Assembly (NCBI RefSeq): GCF_003202205.1
Contig: NZ_PDOG01000004.1
Location: 556,281-620,280, forward strand
From: Halomonas sp. LBP4
Lineage (GTDB): Bacteria > Pseudomonadota > Gammaproteobacteria > Pseudomonadales > Halomonadaceae
Direction of reading: 5' to 3'
DNA length: 64,000 bases
Under the pieces are notes generated by a model, which worked only from the letters and a program-made list of their open reading frames with translations, searched no databases and was not told the origin of the DNA. The position numbers and the translations under genes are program-made. How positions within the stretch are numbered: position 1 is the first letter of the stretch; every line of letters begins with the position of its first letter. Shown piece by piece: positions 46,281 through 56,766 of the stretch.

Positions 46281-47209
46281 CGGTGGTCACCCTGGTCATC
46301 GGAACGGCGCCGGGCCCGCGGGTGGGCGGCGTCGTAGCTGGCGGCCAGGTGCTGCCAGTCGAGCCGGGTATAGACCTGGGTCGTGGAGAGGTTGGCGTGG
46401 CCGAGCAGCTCCTGCACGGCGCGCAGGTCCTGGCTGGATTCCAGCAGGTGGCTGGCGAAGGAGTGACGCAGCCGGTGCGGATGCAGATGCTCCGCCAGGC
46501 CGCGTTCCCTGGCCAACTGGGCCAGGCGTTTCTGGATGGCGCGGTGGCCGAGGCGCGCCCCCCGGGCGCCGACGAAGAGCGCCGGTTCGCCGGCGCCGGT
46601 CAGTTGGTCGCGAACCTCGAGCCAGGCGGCCAGGGCCTGGCGGGCGCGGCTGCCCACCGGCACCTGGCGCGGCTTGCGGCCCTTGCCGAGCACCCGCACG
46701 CGCTGGGGCTGCAGGTCGCCGAGGTCGAGGGCGGCGAGCTCGGCCAGGCGCAGGCCGCTGGAGTAGAAGAGCTCCAGCATCGCCTGGTCGCGCCGGCCCA
46801 GGGGCGAGCCGTCGTGGGGCGTGTCGAGGAAGCGGGCCAGCTGGTCGGCATCCAGGGGCTTCGGCAGGTGCCGGGGCTGGCGCGGGGCGCGGGTCAGGGC
46901 TACCGGGTTGTGCGAGAGGATGCCGGCCTGCAGCAGGTGCGCGGCGAACCGCGAGATCGCCGCGCGCCGCCGTGCCAGGCTCCGCGGGGCCTGGCCGCGG
47001 CTTCGCTCGCCGCCGAGGAAACGCCGCAGCAGGGTCAGGTCGAACCGGGCCCAGTCGTCGCAGCCTCCCTGCGCGAGAGAGCCGGCCAGGGCCTCCAGGT
47101 CGCGACGGTAGGCGCTCACCGTGGCCGGGCTGGCGGTGCGAGCGAGTCCCGCCAGGAAGGCCTCGACCTCCCGCATCAGCGGGTTATCGGCCTCCGGGCG
47201 CCTAGCCAT
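46277..47209 (-). CDS. xerC: Tyrosine recombinase XerC
   Basis: The 310-residue recombinase has an N-terminal SAM-like core-binding domain and a C-terminal catalytic domain: Arg in SSGLRLAEL, Lys in GKGRKPRQVP, HPHRLRHSFASHLL (His and Arg), LLGHANLSTTQVYTRLD (His and nucleophile Tyr). With XerD it resolves chromosome dimers at dif. The start at 47209 overlaps the DUF484 gene by eight bases. It is part of the argH-to-HAD cluster. Confidence 0.95.
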   Translation of the reverse strand: MARRPEADNPLMREVEAFLAGLARTASPATVSAYRRDLEALAGSLAQGGCDDWARFDLTLLRRFLGGERSRGQAPRSLARRRAAISRFAAHLLQAGILSHNPVALTRAPRQPRHLPKPLDADQLARFLDTPHDGSPLGRRDQAMLELFYSSGLRLAELAALDLGDLQPQRVRVLGKGRKPRQVPVGSRARQALAAWLEVRDQLTGAGEPALFVGARGARLGHRAIQKRLAQLARERGLAEHLHPHRLRHSFASHLLESSQDLRAVQELLGHANLSTTQVYTRLDWQHLAASYDAAHPRARRRSDDQGDHR

Positions 47210-47921
47210 GGGGGGCGTGGGCCAGGCGCACCAGCAGGCGGGCGACCACGTCACCGACATACTCGGTGAACAGGGTGTCCATGCTGGCGCGGAAGTGGTC
47301 GGGGTCGGGGCTCGCCAGCACCAGGTAGCCCAGCGGCTCGCCCAGGGTCAGGCGGGCGAGGGCGCAGGAGCCCGCCTTGCGCGGTGCCTGGGCATGGGGC
47401 AGCAGGCGCTTCCAGTCGGTGGGGGTGAGCCGCGTGCAGCGGCTGGCGCGGCCATCGAGCAGCGCGGCGAGGCGCTGGCCGGCGTGATCGTCGAGCACGT
47501 GGCGCGGCGGCTGGGGGGGGCGGGGTTCGGCATCGGTGAGGCTGGCCGGGCACCACAGCGCCACCGCCGAGGTGTGGAAGCGCTCGCTGAGCTGGGTGGC
47601 CAGCGCCTGGCCCAGGGCGTCGTTGTTCTCGGCTTCCAGCAGGGCCAGCACCAGCTCCCGGGTGCGACGGTACTGGGCCTCGTTGTGGCGGGCGGATTCC
47701 AGCAGCTGCTCGAGGCGCCATTCGGCCTGCTCGGCGCGGGAGCGCAGGTCATGGACCAGGCGCTCGAGCAGCGAGGTGGCGCCGCGGGCCTCCGGATGCG
47801 GCACCCGGAGCTGCTGGAGCAGCCCCTCGCGCCCGACGAAGAAGTCCGGATGCGTGGCCAGCCACTGGGCCACCCGGTCGGGGTCGAGGGTCTTGCGCGG
47901 TTCGGGGGCGACTCGTGACAT
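47202..47921 (-). CDS. DUF484 family protein
   Basis: This is a 239-residue GAF-like protein. The N-terminal VAQWLATHPDFFVGREGLLQQLRVPHP is diagnostic of DUF484 and is followed by a coiled coil (about residues 55-100) and a GAF-like core ending in the PLGYLVLASPDPDHFRASMDTLFTEYVGDVVARLL helix. Function is unestablished; it is constantly found between dapF and xerC. AAAGGAG precedes the start at 47921. Confidence 0.9.
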   Translation of the reverse strand: MSRVAPEPRKTLDPDRVAQWLATHPDFFVGREGLLQQLRVPHPEARGATSLLERLVHDLRSRAEQAEWRLEQLLESARHNEAQYRRTRELVLALLEAENNDALGQALATQLSERFHTSAVALWCPASLTDAEPRPPQPPRHVLDDHAGQRLAALLDGRASRCTRLTPTDWKRLLPHAQAPRKAGSCALARLTLGEPLGYLVLASPDPDHFRASMDTLFTEYVGDVVARLLVRLAHAPHG

Positions 47922-48004
47922 GCTGGCTTCTCCTTTGGGGCACTTTTCCAGCTGAAGGCTCTTGTTGGCTGAAGGCTCTTGTTCTGCCGGGGTGCCGGCA
48001 GGCG

Positions 48005-48838
48005 TCAGCTCAGGACGATACGGCCGTCGAAGACGCGCACGGCGGGGCCGGTCATGGTCAGGTGGGCCTCGCCGCCGGCCCACTCGATGCGCAGGTCACC
48101 GCCGGGCAGGTGCACGGTGACCGGGCTCTCGAGCAGCCCCTGGCGGATGCCGCAGGCCACCGCGGCGCAGGCGCCGGTGCCGCAGGCGAGCGTCTCGCCG
48201 CTGCCCCGCTCATACACCCTGAGCCGGATCTCGTGGGGTGACACGATCTGCATGAAGCCGGCGTTGACCCGCCTGGGGAAGCGCGGGTGGGCCTCGATGG
48301 CCGGGCCCAGACGCGCCACCGGGGCCGTGTCGACGTCCTCGACCCGCAGCACGGCATGGGGGTTGCCCAGGGAGACCACGCCGATCTCGAGCCGCTCGCC
48401 GGCCACCTCGAGCGCGTGGCGCAGGCGGTCCTCGGCGGCGTCGAAGGGCAGCGCCTCGGGGGCGAAGCGGGGCACGCCCATGTCCACGCGGACCTGGCCG
48501 TCGTCCTCCACCCGCAGCGTCAGCGGGCCGCCGGCGGTCTCGACGTGGAGCTCGTGCTTGTGGGTCAGCCGCTGGTCACGCACGAAGCGGGCGAAGCAGC
48601 GTGCGCCGTTGCCGCAGTTCTCCACCTCGCTGCCGTCGGCATTGAAGATGCGGTAGCGGAAGTCCATGTCCGGATCGCGGGGCGGCTCGACGATCAGCAA
48701 CTGATCGAAGCCGATGCCGAAGCGGCGGTCGGCGAGTCGGCGGATCTGCGCCTCCTCCAGCCGGGCGCGCTGGGTGACCAGGTCGACCACCATGAAGTCG
48801 TTGCCGAGGCCATGCATCTTGGTGAAGTGCAGCAGCAT
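48005..48838 (-). CDS. dapF: Diaminopimelate epimerase
   Basis: The 277-residue enzyme has two catalytic cysteines: Cys75 in ENCGNGARC and the Cys in [12 protein letters not shown] near residue 220. It converts LL- to meso-diaminopimelate for lysine and peptidoglycan. Its start overlaps the lysA stop by one base (TGATG). It lies upstream of the DUF484 and xerC genes. Confidence 0.96.
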   Translation of the reverse strand: MLLHFTKMHGLGNDFMVVDLVTQRARLEEAQIRRLADRRFGIGFDQLLIVEPPRDPDMDFRYRIFNADGSEVENCGNGARCFARFVRDQRLTHKHELHVETAGGPLTLRVEDDGQVRVDMGVPRFAPEALPFDAAEDRLRHALEVAGERLEIGVVSLGNPHAVLRVEDVDTAPVARLGPAIEAHPRFPRRVNAGFMQIVSPHEIRLRVYERGSGETLACGTGACAAVACGIRQGLLESPVTVHLPGGDLRIEWAGGEAHLTMTGPAVRVFDGRIVLS

Positions 48839-50118
48839 CAGGGTGCCTCCCCGTCATCGTCGGGCAGCAGCGCCTCGCCGGCCCAGAGGTCCTCGAGGCG
48901 CTCGCGGCGGCGTACCAGGTGCGCGACCTCGCCGTCGACCATCACCTCGGCCGGCCGCGCACGGCTGTTGTAGTTCGATGCCATGACGAAGCCGTAGGCC
49001 CCGGCGGAGCGCACCGCCAGCAGGTCGCCTTCGGCGATGGCCAGTTCGCGCTCCTTGCCCAGGAAGTCGCCGGTCTCGCACACCGGGCCCACCACGTCGT
49101 AGGTGACGGTGTCACGGGCGCGGCGGGTGTCCACCGGCAGGATCGCCTGCCAGGCCTGGTAGAGCGCAGGGCGGATCAGGTCGTTCATGCCGGCGTCGAC
49201 GATGGCGAAGTTCTTCGTCTCGCCGGGCTTGAGGAACTCGACCCGGGTCAGCAGCACCCCGGCGTTGGCGGCGATGGAGCGACCCGGCTCGAACAGCAGG
49301 GTGAGCCGTTCGCTGCCTTCCCAGCGTGCGAGGCGCTCGAGCAGCGCGGTGGCGTAGTCGAAGGGCTGGGGCGGGCGCTCGTGGTGGTAGGGCACGCCGA
49401 GGCCGCCGCCCAGGTCGAGGTGCTCGACCTCGATGCCGCGCTCGCGTAGCCGCTCGAGCAGCACCAGCAGGCGGTCGAGGGCGTCGAGGAAGGGCGAGAG
49501 CTCGGTGAGCTGGGAGCCGATATGGCAGTCGAGGCCCACCACCTCGAGGTTGGGCAGGCCGGCGGCCAGCTCGTAGGCGGCCAGCGCCTCGTCCACCGCG
49601 ATGCCGAACTTGTTGTCCTTGAGCCCGGTGGAGATGTAGGGGTGGGTGCCGGCATCCACGTCCGGGTTGACCCGCAGCGACACCGGCGCCACCTTGCCGA
49701 GCCGCCCGGCCACGGCATCGAGCCGCTCGAGCTCGGGGCGCGACTCGACGTTGAAGCACTTGATGCCGACCTCCAGTGCCCGGGCCATCTCCGCTTCCTG
49801 CTTGGCCACGCCGGAGAAGACCACCCGGGCGGGGTCGCCGCCGGCGACCAGTACCCGCTCCAGCTCGCCAACGGAGACGATGTCGAAGCCGGCGCCCATC
49901 CGGGCCAGCAGGCCAAGCACGGCCAGGTTGGAATTGGCCTTCACCGCGTAGCAGATCAGGTGCGGGTGGCTGCCCAGGGCCTCGGTGTAGGCGCGGAAGT
50001 GGCGCGCCAGGGTGGCCTTGGAATAGACGTAGCAGGGCGTGCCGATCTCGTCGGCGATGCGGGTCAGGGGCACGTCCTCGCCGTAGAGCACGCCGTCGCG
50101 GTATTCGAAATGATCCAT
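48838..50118 (-). CDS. lysA: Diaminopimelate decarboxylase
   Basis: The 426-residue fold type III PLP enzyme has Lys60 in [10 protein letters not shown] for the Schiff base, the [12 protein letters not shown] and [11 protein letters not shown] phosphate-binding segments, and [13 protein letters not shown] near the C-terminus, contributing the active-site Cys of the other subunit. It makes lysine from meso-diaminopimelate. It is 2 bases after lptM and overlaps dapF. Confidence 0.96.
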   Translation of the reverse strand: MDHFEYRDGVLYGEDVPLTRIADEIGTPCYVYSKATLARHFRAYTEALGSHPHLICYAVKANSNLAVLGLLARMGAGFDIVSVGELERVLVAGGDPARVVFSGVAKQEAEMARALEVGIKCFNVESRPELERLDAVAGRLGKVAPVSLRVNPDVDAGTHPYISTGLKDNKFGIAVDEALAAYELAAGLPNLEVVGLDCHIGSQLTELSPFLDALDRLLVLLERLRERGIEVEHLDLGGGLGVPYHHERPPQPFDYATALLERLARWEGSERLTLLFEPGRSIAANAGVLLTRVEFLKPGETKNFAIVDAGMNDLIRPALYQAWQAILPVDTRRARDTVTYDVVGPVCETGDFLGKERELAIAEGDLLAVRSAGAYGFVMASNYNSRARPAEVMVDGEVAHLVRRRERLEDLWAGEALLPDDDGEAP

Positions 50119-50120
50119 GC

Positions 50121-50327
50121 CTAGCTCTCGTCGTCACTGGCGGTATCGTCGTCCTGCCGGGCCGCGTCGTCGTCCGACGCCTCGTGCTGGCCGGCAGGGT
50201 CGTAGCGTTCTGCGGCCTCCTCGTCGCCGGGCAGGTAGAGGGGGCCCTTCTGGCCGCAGCCGGCCAGCGCCACGCCCAGCAGCAGGGCCAGCCACGGGGG
50301 AGTGGCGAACCGGGCGAGGCGCCGCAT
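50121..50327 (-). CDS. lptM: LPS translocon lipoprotein LptM (YifL)
   Basis: The 68-residue lipoprotein has a short signal peptide and lipobox ALAGC followed by GQKGPLYLP, the defining LptM sequence after the acylated Cys. The tail is acidic and disordered. LptM helps the outer-membrane LptDE translocon to mature correctly through native disulfide formation. Its start overlaps the argH stop by one base. Confidence 0.92.
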   Translation of the reverse strand: MRRLARFATPPWLALLLGVALAGCGQKGPLYLPGDEEAAERYDPAGQHEASDDDAARQDDDTASDDES

Positions 50328-51745
50328 CAGGTGGCACCGCCCAGGGCCGTCAGCGCCTCGCGGGCGCGACTCGCCGCGGCGCGCACCTGGTCCGGGGCGG
50401 TGCCGCCGATATGGTTGCGCGCGGCCACCGAGCCCTCCAGGGTCAGCACCTCGAAGACGTCCGCCTCGATGACGTCGGAGAACTGTTGGAGCTCCTCGAG
50501 GCTCATCTCGGAGAGGTCCTTCTTCTGGCGCAGGCCGTAGGCCACCGACTGGCCGACGATCTCGTGGGCGTCGCGGAAGGCCACGCCGCGGCGCACCAGG
50601 TAGTCGGCGAGGTCGGTGGCGGTCGAGAAGCCGCGCCGCGCCGCCTCATGCATGCTCGCCTTGCGGGCCTCGATGGCCGGCACCATGTCGGCGAAGGCCT
50701 TGAGGCAGTCCTTGACCGTGTCCAGGGTGTCGAACAGCGGCTCCTTGTCCTCCTGGTTGTCCTTGTTGTAGGCCAGCGGCTGGGACTTCATCAGGGTCAG
50801 CAGGCCCATCAGGTGGCCGTAGACCCGGCCGGTCTTGCCGCGCACCAGCTCGGGCACGTCGGGGTTCTTCTTCTGCGGCATGATCGAGGAGCCGGTGCAG
50901 AAGCGGTCGGGCAGGTCGATGAAGTCGAACTGGGCGCTGGTCCACAGCACCAGTTCCTCGCTCATGCGCGACAGGTGCATCAGCAGCAGGCTGGCGAAGG
51001 CCGTGAACTCGATGGCGAAGTCGCGATCGCTGACCGCGTCCAGGGAGTTCTCGGCGGGACGCTCGAAACCGAGCAGTTCGGCGGTGACGTGGCGGTCGAT
51101 CGGGTAGGTGGTGCCGGCCAGCGCCGCGGCCCCGAGCGGCAGCACGTTGACCCGGCCGCGGCAGTCGAGCAGCCGCGCGTGGTCACGGGCCAGCATCTCC
51201 TGCCAGGCCAGCAAGTGGTGGCCGAAGGTCACCGGCTGGGCGGTCTGCAGGTGGGTGAAGCCGGGCATGATGGTGTCGGCCTCGCGCTCGGCGAGCGTGA
51301 TCAGCCCTTCGCGCAGCCGTGTCAGCTCGGCGGCGACCAGGTCGATCTCGTCGCGCAGGAAGAGGCGGATGTCGGTGGCCACCTGGTCGTTGCGCGAACG
51401 CCCGGTGTGCAGCTTCTTGCCGGTGATGCCGATCTTCTCGGTGAGCCGCGCCTCGATGTTCATATGCACGTCTTCCAGCTGCACGGACCACTCGAAGGTG
51501 CCGGCCTCGATCTCGGCGCGGATCTCGCCGAGCCCGGCGACGATGGCGTCACGCTCCGCGTCGGTGAGCACGCCCACCCGGGCCAGCATGGTGGCATGGG
51601 CGACGGAGCCCTGGATGTCGTGGAGGGCGAGGCGCCGGTCGAAGCCGACCGAGGCGGTGAAACGCTCGACGAAGGCATCGGTGGGCTCGTTGAAGCGGCC
51701 GCCCCAGGACTGGTTGGTGCTATTGCTCGTCGGACTTGGGCTCAT
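50327..51745 (-). CDS. argH: Argininosuccinate lyase
   Basis: The 472-residue fumarase/aspartase-superfamily enzyme shows [50 protein letters not shown] and the flexible signature [20 protein letters not shown] with the catalytic Ser. It splits argininosuccinate to arginine and fumarate. Start codons at 51757 and 51745 are both possible; 51745 leaves a better Shine-Dalgarno distance (CAGGA). It is first of a seven-gene minus-strand cluster and divergent from hemC. Confidence 0.95.
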   Translation of the reverse strand: MSPSPTSNSTNQSWGGRFNEPTDAFVERFTASVGFDRRLALHDIQGSVAHATMLARVGVLTDAERDAIVAGLGEIRAEIEAGTFEWSVQLEDVHMNIEARLTEKIGITGKKLHTGRSRNDQVATDIRLFLRDEIDLVAAELTRLREGLITLAEREADTIMPGFTHLQTAQPVTFGHHLLAWQEMLARDHARLLDCRGRVNVLPLGAAALAGTTYPIDRHVTAELLGFERPAENSLDAVSDRDFAIEFTAFASLLLMHLSRMSEELVLWTSAQFDFIDLPDRFCTGSSIMPQKKNPDVPELVRGKTGRVYGHLMGLLTLMKSQPLAYNKDNQEDKEPLFDTLDTVKDCLKAFADMVPAIEARKASMHEAARRGFSTATDLADYLVRRGVAFRDAHEIVGQSVAYGLRQKKDLSEMSLEELQQFSDVIEADVFEVLTLEGSVAARNHIGGTAPDQVRAAASRAREALTALGGAT

Positions 51746-51895
51746 CGGGCTGGGCATCCTGCATGACTGTGCGGTGGGTGAGGTGCCGGTCGCAGCGCCG
51801 CCGTGAGCGCACCGCCGGGACATGGCAGAAGTGTACCAGAGTCGAGGGGGCTGGCGAGGGGCGCGCCCCACCAGGGTGTGGCGATCGGTCACGAT

Positions 51896-51924
51896 TTTTC
51901 CTGCCCCGCCGGGTGCTTTATGAT
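51896..51924 (+). promoter_or_regulatory. Possible hemC promoter
   Basis: TATGAT (51919-51924) is a good -10 box, with a weak TTTTCC (51896-51901) 17 bases upstream. Transcription would begin near 51931, about 85 bases before the hemC GTG codon. Confidence 0.4.
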
Positions 51925-52015
51925 GAGGGCAGTCCATGTTCATTGCCGCCGGCCGCCAGGGCGGGCCCCCTGCCGAGCAGGGCCACCCGTCAGGACCCGG
52001 TACAGGGAGAATTTC

Positions 52016-52957
52016 GTGCACGCCATCACCACGCTGCGTATCGCCACCCGCAAGAGTCAACTGGCCATGTGGCAGGCCGAACATGTCCGTGACCGCCTGA
52101 TGGCGGCTCACCCCGGCCTGAAGGTGGAACTGGTGGCCATGGCCACCCGCGGCGACAAGATCCTCGACACCCCCCTGGCCAAGGTTGGCGGCAAGGGGCT
52201 GTTCGTGAAGGAGCTCGAGGAGGCCATGCTCGATGGCCGCGCCGACATCGCCGTGCACTCCATGAAGGATGTGCCGATGCACTTTCCCGAGGGGCTCGGC
52301 CTGTCGGTGATTCTCGAGGGCGCCGAGCCCACCGACGCCTTCGTCTCCAACCACTATGCCACCCTCGACGAGTTGCCCGAGGGCGCGCGCATCGGCACCT
52401 CCAGCCTGCGCCGCGGCCTGCAGATGCGCGAGGCGCGCCCCGACCTCGAGATCCTCAACCTGCGCGGCAACGTCCAGACGCGGCTGGGCAAGCTCGATGC
52501 CGGCGAGTTCGACGCCATCCTGCTGGCCACCTCCGGCCTGCGGCGCCTGGGGCTGGGTGACCGCATCGCCATGGAACTGCCGCCGGAGGTCTGCCTGCCG
52601 GCCTGCGGCCAGGGCGCGCTGGGCATCGAGTGCCGCATGCACGACGCCGAGCTGATCGCGCTGCTGGCCCCACTGGACGACCCGGCCACCGCGACCCGAG
52701 TGCGTGCCGAGCGGGCCATGAACACCCGCCTGGAGGGGGGCTGCCAGGTTCCCATCGCCGGCCATGCCATCTTCGAGGATGACGGCCAGACCCTCTGGCT
52801 GCGCGCCCTGGTGGGTACCCCCGACGGCACCCGGGTGCTGCGTGCCGAGGGGCGCGGCTCGCTCCACGAGCCCGAGGCCCTGGGCATCCGGGTCGCCGAG
52901 GAACTGCTCGACCAGGGCGCCGGCGAGATTCTCGCCGAGGTCTACGGCGCCGGTTGA
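52016..52957 (+). CDS. hemC: Porphobilinogen deaminase (hydroxymethylbilane synthase)
   Basis: This encodes 313 residues, with GTG at 52016 as start, preceded by AGGGAG. The dipyrromethane cofactor is attached at Cys243 in EGGCQVP. Other signatures are [31 protein letters not shown]. The enzyme polymerises four porphobilinogens. The stop overlaps hemD by one base (TGATG). It is first of the hemCDXY operon. Confidence 0.96.
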   Translation: MHAITTLRIATRKSQLAMWQAEHVRDRLMAAHPGLKVELVAMATRGDKILDTPLAKVGGKGLFVKELEEAMLDGRADIAVHSMKDVPMHFPEGLGLSVILEGAEPTDAFVSNHYATLDELPEGARIGTSSLRRGLQMREARPDLEILNLRGNVQTRLGKLDAGEFDAILLATSGLRRLGLGDRIAMELPPEVCLPACGQGALGIECRMHDAELIALLAPLDDPATATRVRAERAMNTRLEGGCQVPIAGHAIFEDDGQTLWLRALVGTPDGTRVLRAEGRGSLHEPEALGIRVAEELLDQGAGEILAEVYGAG

Positions 52958-53751
52958 TGTCGGCCCGGCCGGTTCTGATCAGTCGCCCCGGTGCCCGGGG
53001 CGAGGTGCTGGCGGCGGCCGTCGCGGCCGCCGGGTTGCCGGTGGCGCGGCTCGAGGCCATGCGCCTGGAGCCGCTCCCCGAGACCCCGGTGATGCGCACG
53101 GCCTGGCTGGACATCGATCATTTCCACAAGGTGGTGGTGGTGAGCCCCTTCGCCGCCGAGTGCCTGGCCGAGGCGCTCGACCGCTACTGGCCGCAGCTGC
53201 CGGTGGGCCTGGCCTTCTATGCGGTGGGTGCCGCCACCGCCGCCACCCTTCACCAACGACTCGGCGTGCGGGTCCGCCTGCCACCGCCGGAGGCCGGCGA
53301 GGACACCAGCGAGGCGCTGCTGCGCCTGGCCTCGCTGGCGTCGCTCCATGACCAGCGCGTGCTGCTGGTGGCCGGCGAGGGCGGGCGGGCCCTGCTCGCC
53401 GATACCCTGGCGTCCCGCGGTGCCCGGGTGACCCGCCTGGCGGTCTACCGCCGCCTGCCGCTCGACCCCTCGCCCGGCATGCGGCAGCGATTGGCCCGGG
53501 GCGATTACCGGGCACTGGTGGTCAGTAGCGGAGAAATCCTCGAACATCTGGCAAGATGGTGCGGTGACGCCGCTTTGAACCAACCGCTAATCGTTTCCAG
53601 CGCCAGGTTGGCTACACTGGCCGGCACACTGGGGTTTCGTGCCCCCGTCGTGGCGGCCGGTGCCACGCCGGACGCCCTCGCGGCGGCGGTGGCCGACGCC
53701 TGCGACCCGGAGGATGCCGATGTCGATCAAGACGATCTCGAAAAGGGCTAG
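52957..53751 (+). CDS. hemD: Uroporphyrinogen-III synthase
   Basis: The 264-residue, poorly conserved enzyme has two lobes. Recognisable parts are [72 protein letters not shown] and the Tyr in VYRRLP. It closes and inverts hydroxymethylbilane. It begins at 52957 overlapping the hemC stop. The C-terminal stretch after about residue 245 is acidic and probably disordered. Confidence 0.93.
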   Translation: MSARPVLISRPGARGEVLAAAVAAAGLPVARLEAMRLEPLPETPVMRTAWLDIDHFHKVVVVSPFAAECLAEALDRYWPQLPVGLAFYAVGAATAATLHQRLGVRVRLPPPEAGEDTSEALLRLASLASLHDQRVLLVAGEGGRALLADTLASRGARVTRLAVYRRLPLDPSPGMRQRLARGDYRALVVSSGEILEHLARWCGDAALNQPLIVSSARLATLAGTLGFRAPVVAAGATPDALAAAVADACDPEDADVDQDDLEKG

Positions 53752-53757
53752 CGACAG

Positions 53758-55239
53758 ATGAGCAAGCAATCAAACGACCAGGACGAACCGCAGAAACCGT
53801 CCGGCGCAGCCCAGGGCGGCGCGAAATCGACGACCCCGGGCAACCAGGCCGACACATCGGGGAAGGGGCGCTCGCGCCGCCGTGGCAAGGGCGGGCAGCC
53901 GGCGGCCACTGCCGCCGGGGGCTCATCTTCCTCGGCGGCCGCCGACAGCGCCACGCCATCCAGGGCGGAGAGTGCCGCCGGAGGGGCGACGACGTCCGGA
54001 TCGGCGGCTGCCGCCTCGGGCCCCTCATCCGGCACCGGGGACGCCGGCAAGCGCGAGCCGTCGACGACGGCCGGGCCCGCCGGCAAGGCGGCCGGGGCGG
54101 GTACCGGCAAGGAGGCGCCGAAACCCGGCGGCGGGGCGGGTGGCGGTGCCAGGGCCGCCTCGGCCACCGGTGGCTCGGGTAACGGCAAGGGGAGCGGCAA
54201 GGCCGGCCTGCTGGCCCTGGTGCTGGTGATCGTGCTGGCGGTTGGCGTGGCGCTGCTCGGCTGGTTGGGCTGGCAGCAGCTCGATGCCCAGCGCCAGCGG
54301 CTGGCCGAGCTGGAGTCGCAGTCGGCGAGCCAGACCGCCCTGGCCGAACTGGAGAGCCGTCTCGACGCGGGCGAGAGCGAGCGTGACGCGGCCCTGGAGA
54401 GCGCCATCGGTGAGCTGCAGAGCGAGTTCGCCGGCTATCGCAGCGAGGTGGACGATACCCTGGATCGGGTGCTCGCCGAACTCGCCAGCGAGCAGGAGAC
54501 CGACGAGCGCGACTGGCTGCACGCCGAGGCCGCCTACCTGCTGCGCCTGGCCAACCAGCGCCTGCAGCTGGAGCGCGATGTTCAGGGCGCCGCCGCCCTG
54601 CTGCGCACCGCCGACGACCGCCTGCGCGAGGCCGACAACCCGGCCCTGGTGCCGGTGCGCCGCGAGATCGCCGCCGAGCTGGCCGCCCTGGATGCGGTGC
54701 CGCGGGTCGATCGCACCGGCCTGTGGCTGGCGCTGAACGCCCAGCAGACGCAGATCGCCCGCCAGCCGCTGGGCCAGGACATCGAGGAACAGGTCGCCGG
54801 CTCGAGCCTCGAGCAGGCCCCCAGCGGCGGCTGGCAACAGCAGCTGTCGCGTTTCGGCCAGGAGCTCAAGGACCTGGTCACCGTTCGCCATCACGACGAG
54901 GCCCTCGAGGCCCTGATCACCCCGGAGCAGGAGTCCTACCTGCGCCAGAGCGTGCGCCTGGTGCTGGAGCAGGCCCAGCTGGCACTGCTCAAGGAGGAGC
55001 AGGCGCTCTATGAGGCCAGCCTCGACAAGGCACTGACGCTGATCAACGGCTACTACGACACCGACGCCAACGGCGTGCGCTCGGTGGTCACGCGCCTCGA
55101 GGCGCTCAAGGGTGAGGCGATCCGTCCCGAACTCCCCGACATCAGCGGTTCCCAGCAGGCCCTGGCCGGCTTCATCGAGCGCCGCTTCGAGTCGCGCAGC
55201 GCCAGCCAGGGCAACGGTGCCCGGGGAGATGACGCATGA
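53758..55239 (+). CDS. hemX: HemX-family membrane protein
   Basis: The 493-residue protein has a roughly 145-residue low-complexity N-terminal region (Gly, Ala, Ser, Lys, Pro), a single membrane helix near 150-172 (GLLALVLVIVLAVGVALLGWLGW) and a periplasmic coiled-coil/helical domain with AEAAYLLRLANQRLQLERDVQGAAALL. HemX was once called uroporphyrinogen methyltransferase but has no SAM site here; it is thought to regulate or scaffold heme synthesis. It is coupled to hemY by a four-base overlap. Confidence 0.9.
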   Translation: MSKQSNDQDEPQKPSGAAQGGAKSTTPGNQADTSGKGRSRRRGKGGQPAATAAGGSSSSAAADSATPSRAESAAGGATTSGSAAAASGPSSGTGDAGKREPSTTAGPAGKAAGAGTGKEAPKPGGGAGGGARAASATGGSGNGKGSGKAGLLALVLVIVLAVGVALLGWLGWQQLDAQRQRLAELESQSASQTALAELESRLDAGESERDAALESAIGELQSEFAGYRSEVDDTLDRVLAELASEQETDERDWLHAEAAYLLRLANQRLQLERDVQGAAALLRTADDRLREADNPALVPVRREIAAELAALDAVPRVDRTGLWLALNAQQTQIARQPLGQDIEEQVAGSSLEQAPSGGWQQQLSRFGQELKDLVTVRHHDEALEALITPEQESYLRQSVRLVLEQAQLALLKEEQALYEASLDKALTLINGYYDTDANGVRSVVTRLEALKGEAIRPELPDISGSQQALAGFIERRFESRSASQGNGARGDDA

Positions 55240-56516
55240 GAAAGCTGATCCTGATCGTCGTCCTGGGCCTGGCGCTCGGTGCGCTGTTCGGCCAGCTGAT
55301 GATGTCGGTGCCGGGCTACTGGCTGGTGCGGGTGGGTGACACCTCCTTCCAGACCTCCTTCTGGTTCGGCCTGGTCATCCTGCTGGCGGCCTTCGTGGTG
55401 CTGCACTTCGGCCTGCGGGTGCTGATGCGCCTGAGCCGGCCGATGAGCCGCTTCAAGGTGTGGAACAGCCGTACCCGCAACCGCAATGCCATGAAGCGTA
55501 CCGTGCGCGGTCTGGTGGCGCTGGCCGAGGGGCGCTGGAAGCGCGCCGAGAGGTCGCTGGTCAAGGCCGCCGACGACTCCAGCACGCCACTGGTCAACTA
55601 TCTCTCGGCGGCCCTGGCCGCCCATTACCAGGGGCACTATGACCAGGCCGACACCCTGCTCAAGCGGGCCCACCTGAGCACCGAAGGGGCCGACACGGCG
55701 GTGGGCATGATGCAGGCCCAGCTGATGCTCGACCGCCAGCAGTACGAGGAGGCGCTGGCGATCCTCACCCGCCTCGATCGCCAGCTGCCCAACCATCCCC
55801 AGGTGCTCAAGCAGCTCAAGCAGGCCTATCTCAGCGTCAGCGACTGGGATGGGCTGCGCCGCCTGATGCCCCGTCTCGGTGCTCAGCACCTGATCTCCCG
55901 CGAGGAGCGCGAGGAGCTCGAGCAGCGCGCCTACCGCGAGCTGATCATCCGTGAGGCGCGCGAGGGCGGCGACATCGAGCGGGTGCGCAACCTCTGGGCC
56001 GACATGCCCGATCACCTGCGCGGCCACATCGAGCTGATCGTGCTCTACGCCGAGGCGCTGGTGCGCGGCAACCAGGAGCCCATCGCCGAACGGCTGCTGC
56101 GTCACTCCCTCAAGGAGCACTGGGACAGCCGCCTGGTGCTGCGCTACGGCCTGCTCAACGTGGATGCGGCACGTCAGCTGGTCTACGCCGAGAAATGGCT
56201 TCAGGAGCGGCCCAACGATCCGGACCTGCTGCTCACCCTGGGGCGGCTGTCGCTGCGCAACGCCTACTGGGCCAAGGCCCAGGAGTACTTCGAGGCGAGT
56301 CAGCGCCAGCGTCCCAGCGGCGTGGTCTGCGCCGAGCTGGCAAGGCTCTACGCCAACCTCGGCGAGCATAACAAGAGCCAGCTCTACTACCGCCAGAGCG
56401 TCGAGTTGCTCGACAAATCGCTGCCCTCGCTGCCCCAGCCCAGCGAAGTGGGCGGGCCGGGCGCGAGCGGCGGCAAGTCTCGGGGCAAGGCGAAGGCGGG
56501 CGACGGCAAGGCCTGA
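55236..56516 (+). CDS. hemY: HemY, TPR-containing membrane protein
   Basis: The 426-residue protein has two N-terminal helices (residues 1-20 and 40-65) with the HemY_N region and a C-terminal array of TPR motifs (for example RAERSLVKAADDSSTPLVNYLSAALAAHYQG). It is unrelated to protoporphyrinogen oxidase HemY of Gram-positives. It probably organises heme-biosynthesis proteins at the membrane. It ends in a basic Gly/Lys tail. A terminator follows. Confidence 0.93.
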   Translation: MRKLILIVVLGLALGALFGQLMMSVPGYWLVRVGDTSFQTSFWFGLVILLAAFVVLHFGLRVLMRLSRPMSRFKVWNSRTRNRNAMKRTVRGLVALAEGRWKRAERSLVKAADDSSTPLVNYLSAALAAHYQGHYDQADTLLKRAHLSTEGADTAVGMMQAQLMLDRQQYEEALAILTRLDRQLPNHPQVLKQLKQAYLSVSDWDGLRRLMPRLGAQHLISREEREELEQRAYRELIIREAREGGDIERVRNLWADMPDHLRGHIELIVLYAEALVRGNQEPIAERLLRHSLKEHWDSRLVLRYGLLNVDAARQLVYAEKWLQERPNDPDLLLTLGRLSLRNAYWAKAQEYFEASQRQRPSGVVCAELARLYANLGEHNKSQLYYRQSVELLDKSLPSLPQPSEVGGPGASGGKSRGKAKAGDGKA

Positions 56517-56561
56517 CCCGGGTGCCCGTCGCGCCCACCTGGCAGTGATCCCTCTTTTCCG

Positions 56562-56585
56562 GGGCGCCTTATCGGCGCCCTTTTT
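56562..56585 (+). terminator. Terminator of hemCDXY
   Basis: GGGCGCC (56562-56568) pairs with GGCGCCC (56574-56580) around a TTATC loop and is followed by five T. It lies 46 bases after the hemY stop. Confidence 0.92.
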
Positions 56586-56766
56586 GCTGTCCGGGTGCCC
56601 GGTATCCAGTCATTATATCTTTTTGTATACCAATGTCGTACTCCGGGTGTTGTCCAATTGGTCAGGAATTGCCTACCCTAGGGTCGTGACCCGAAGGGCC
56701 ATCGCCTGGTGATGCTGCCCTCACGGCTTTCGACAACGCGATTCGACAACAACAATGGGCCCTACC

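Noticed and set aside
46277..47209. Integrase of a mobile island
   Set aside because: The recombinase sits in the conserved dapF-DUF484-xerC-HAD order and has all XerC features, so it is the housekeeping enzyme.
56586..56766. Purine riboswitch before the NCS2 permease
   Set aside because: The roughly 180-base leader has CCAATTGG and a CCCTAGGGTCGTGACCCG-like dyad but no purine-aptamer core; I left it unassigned.
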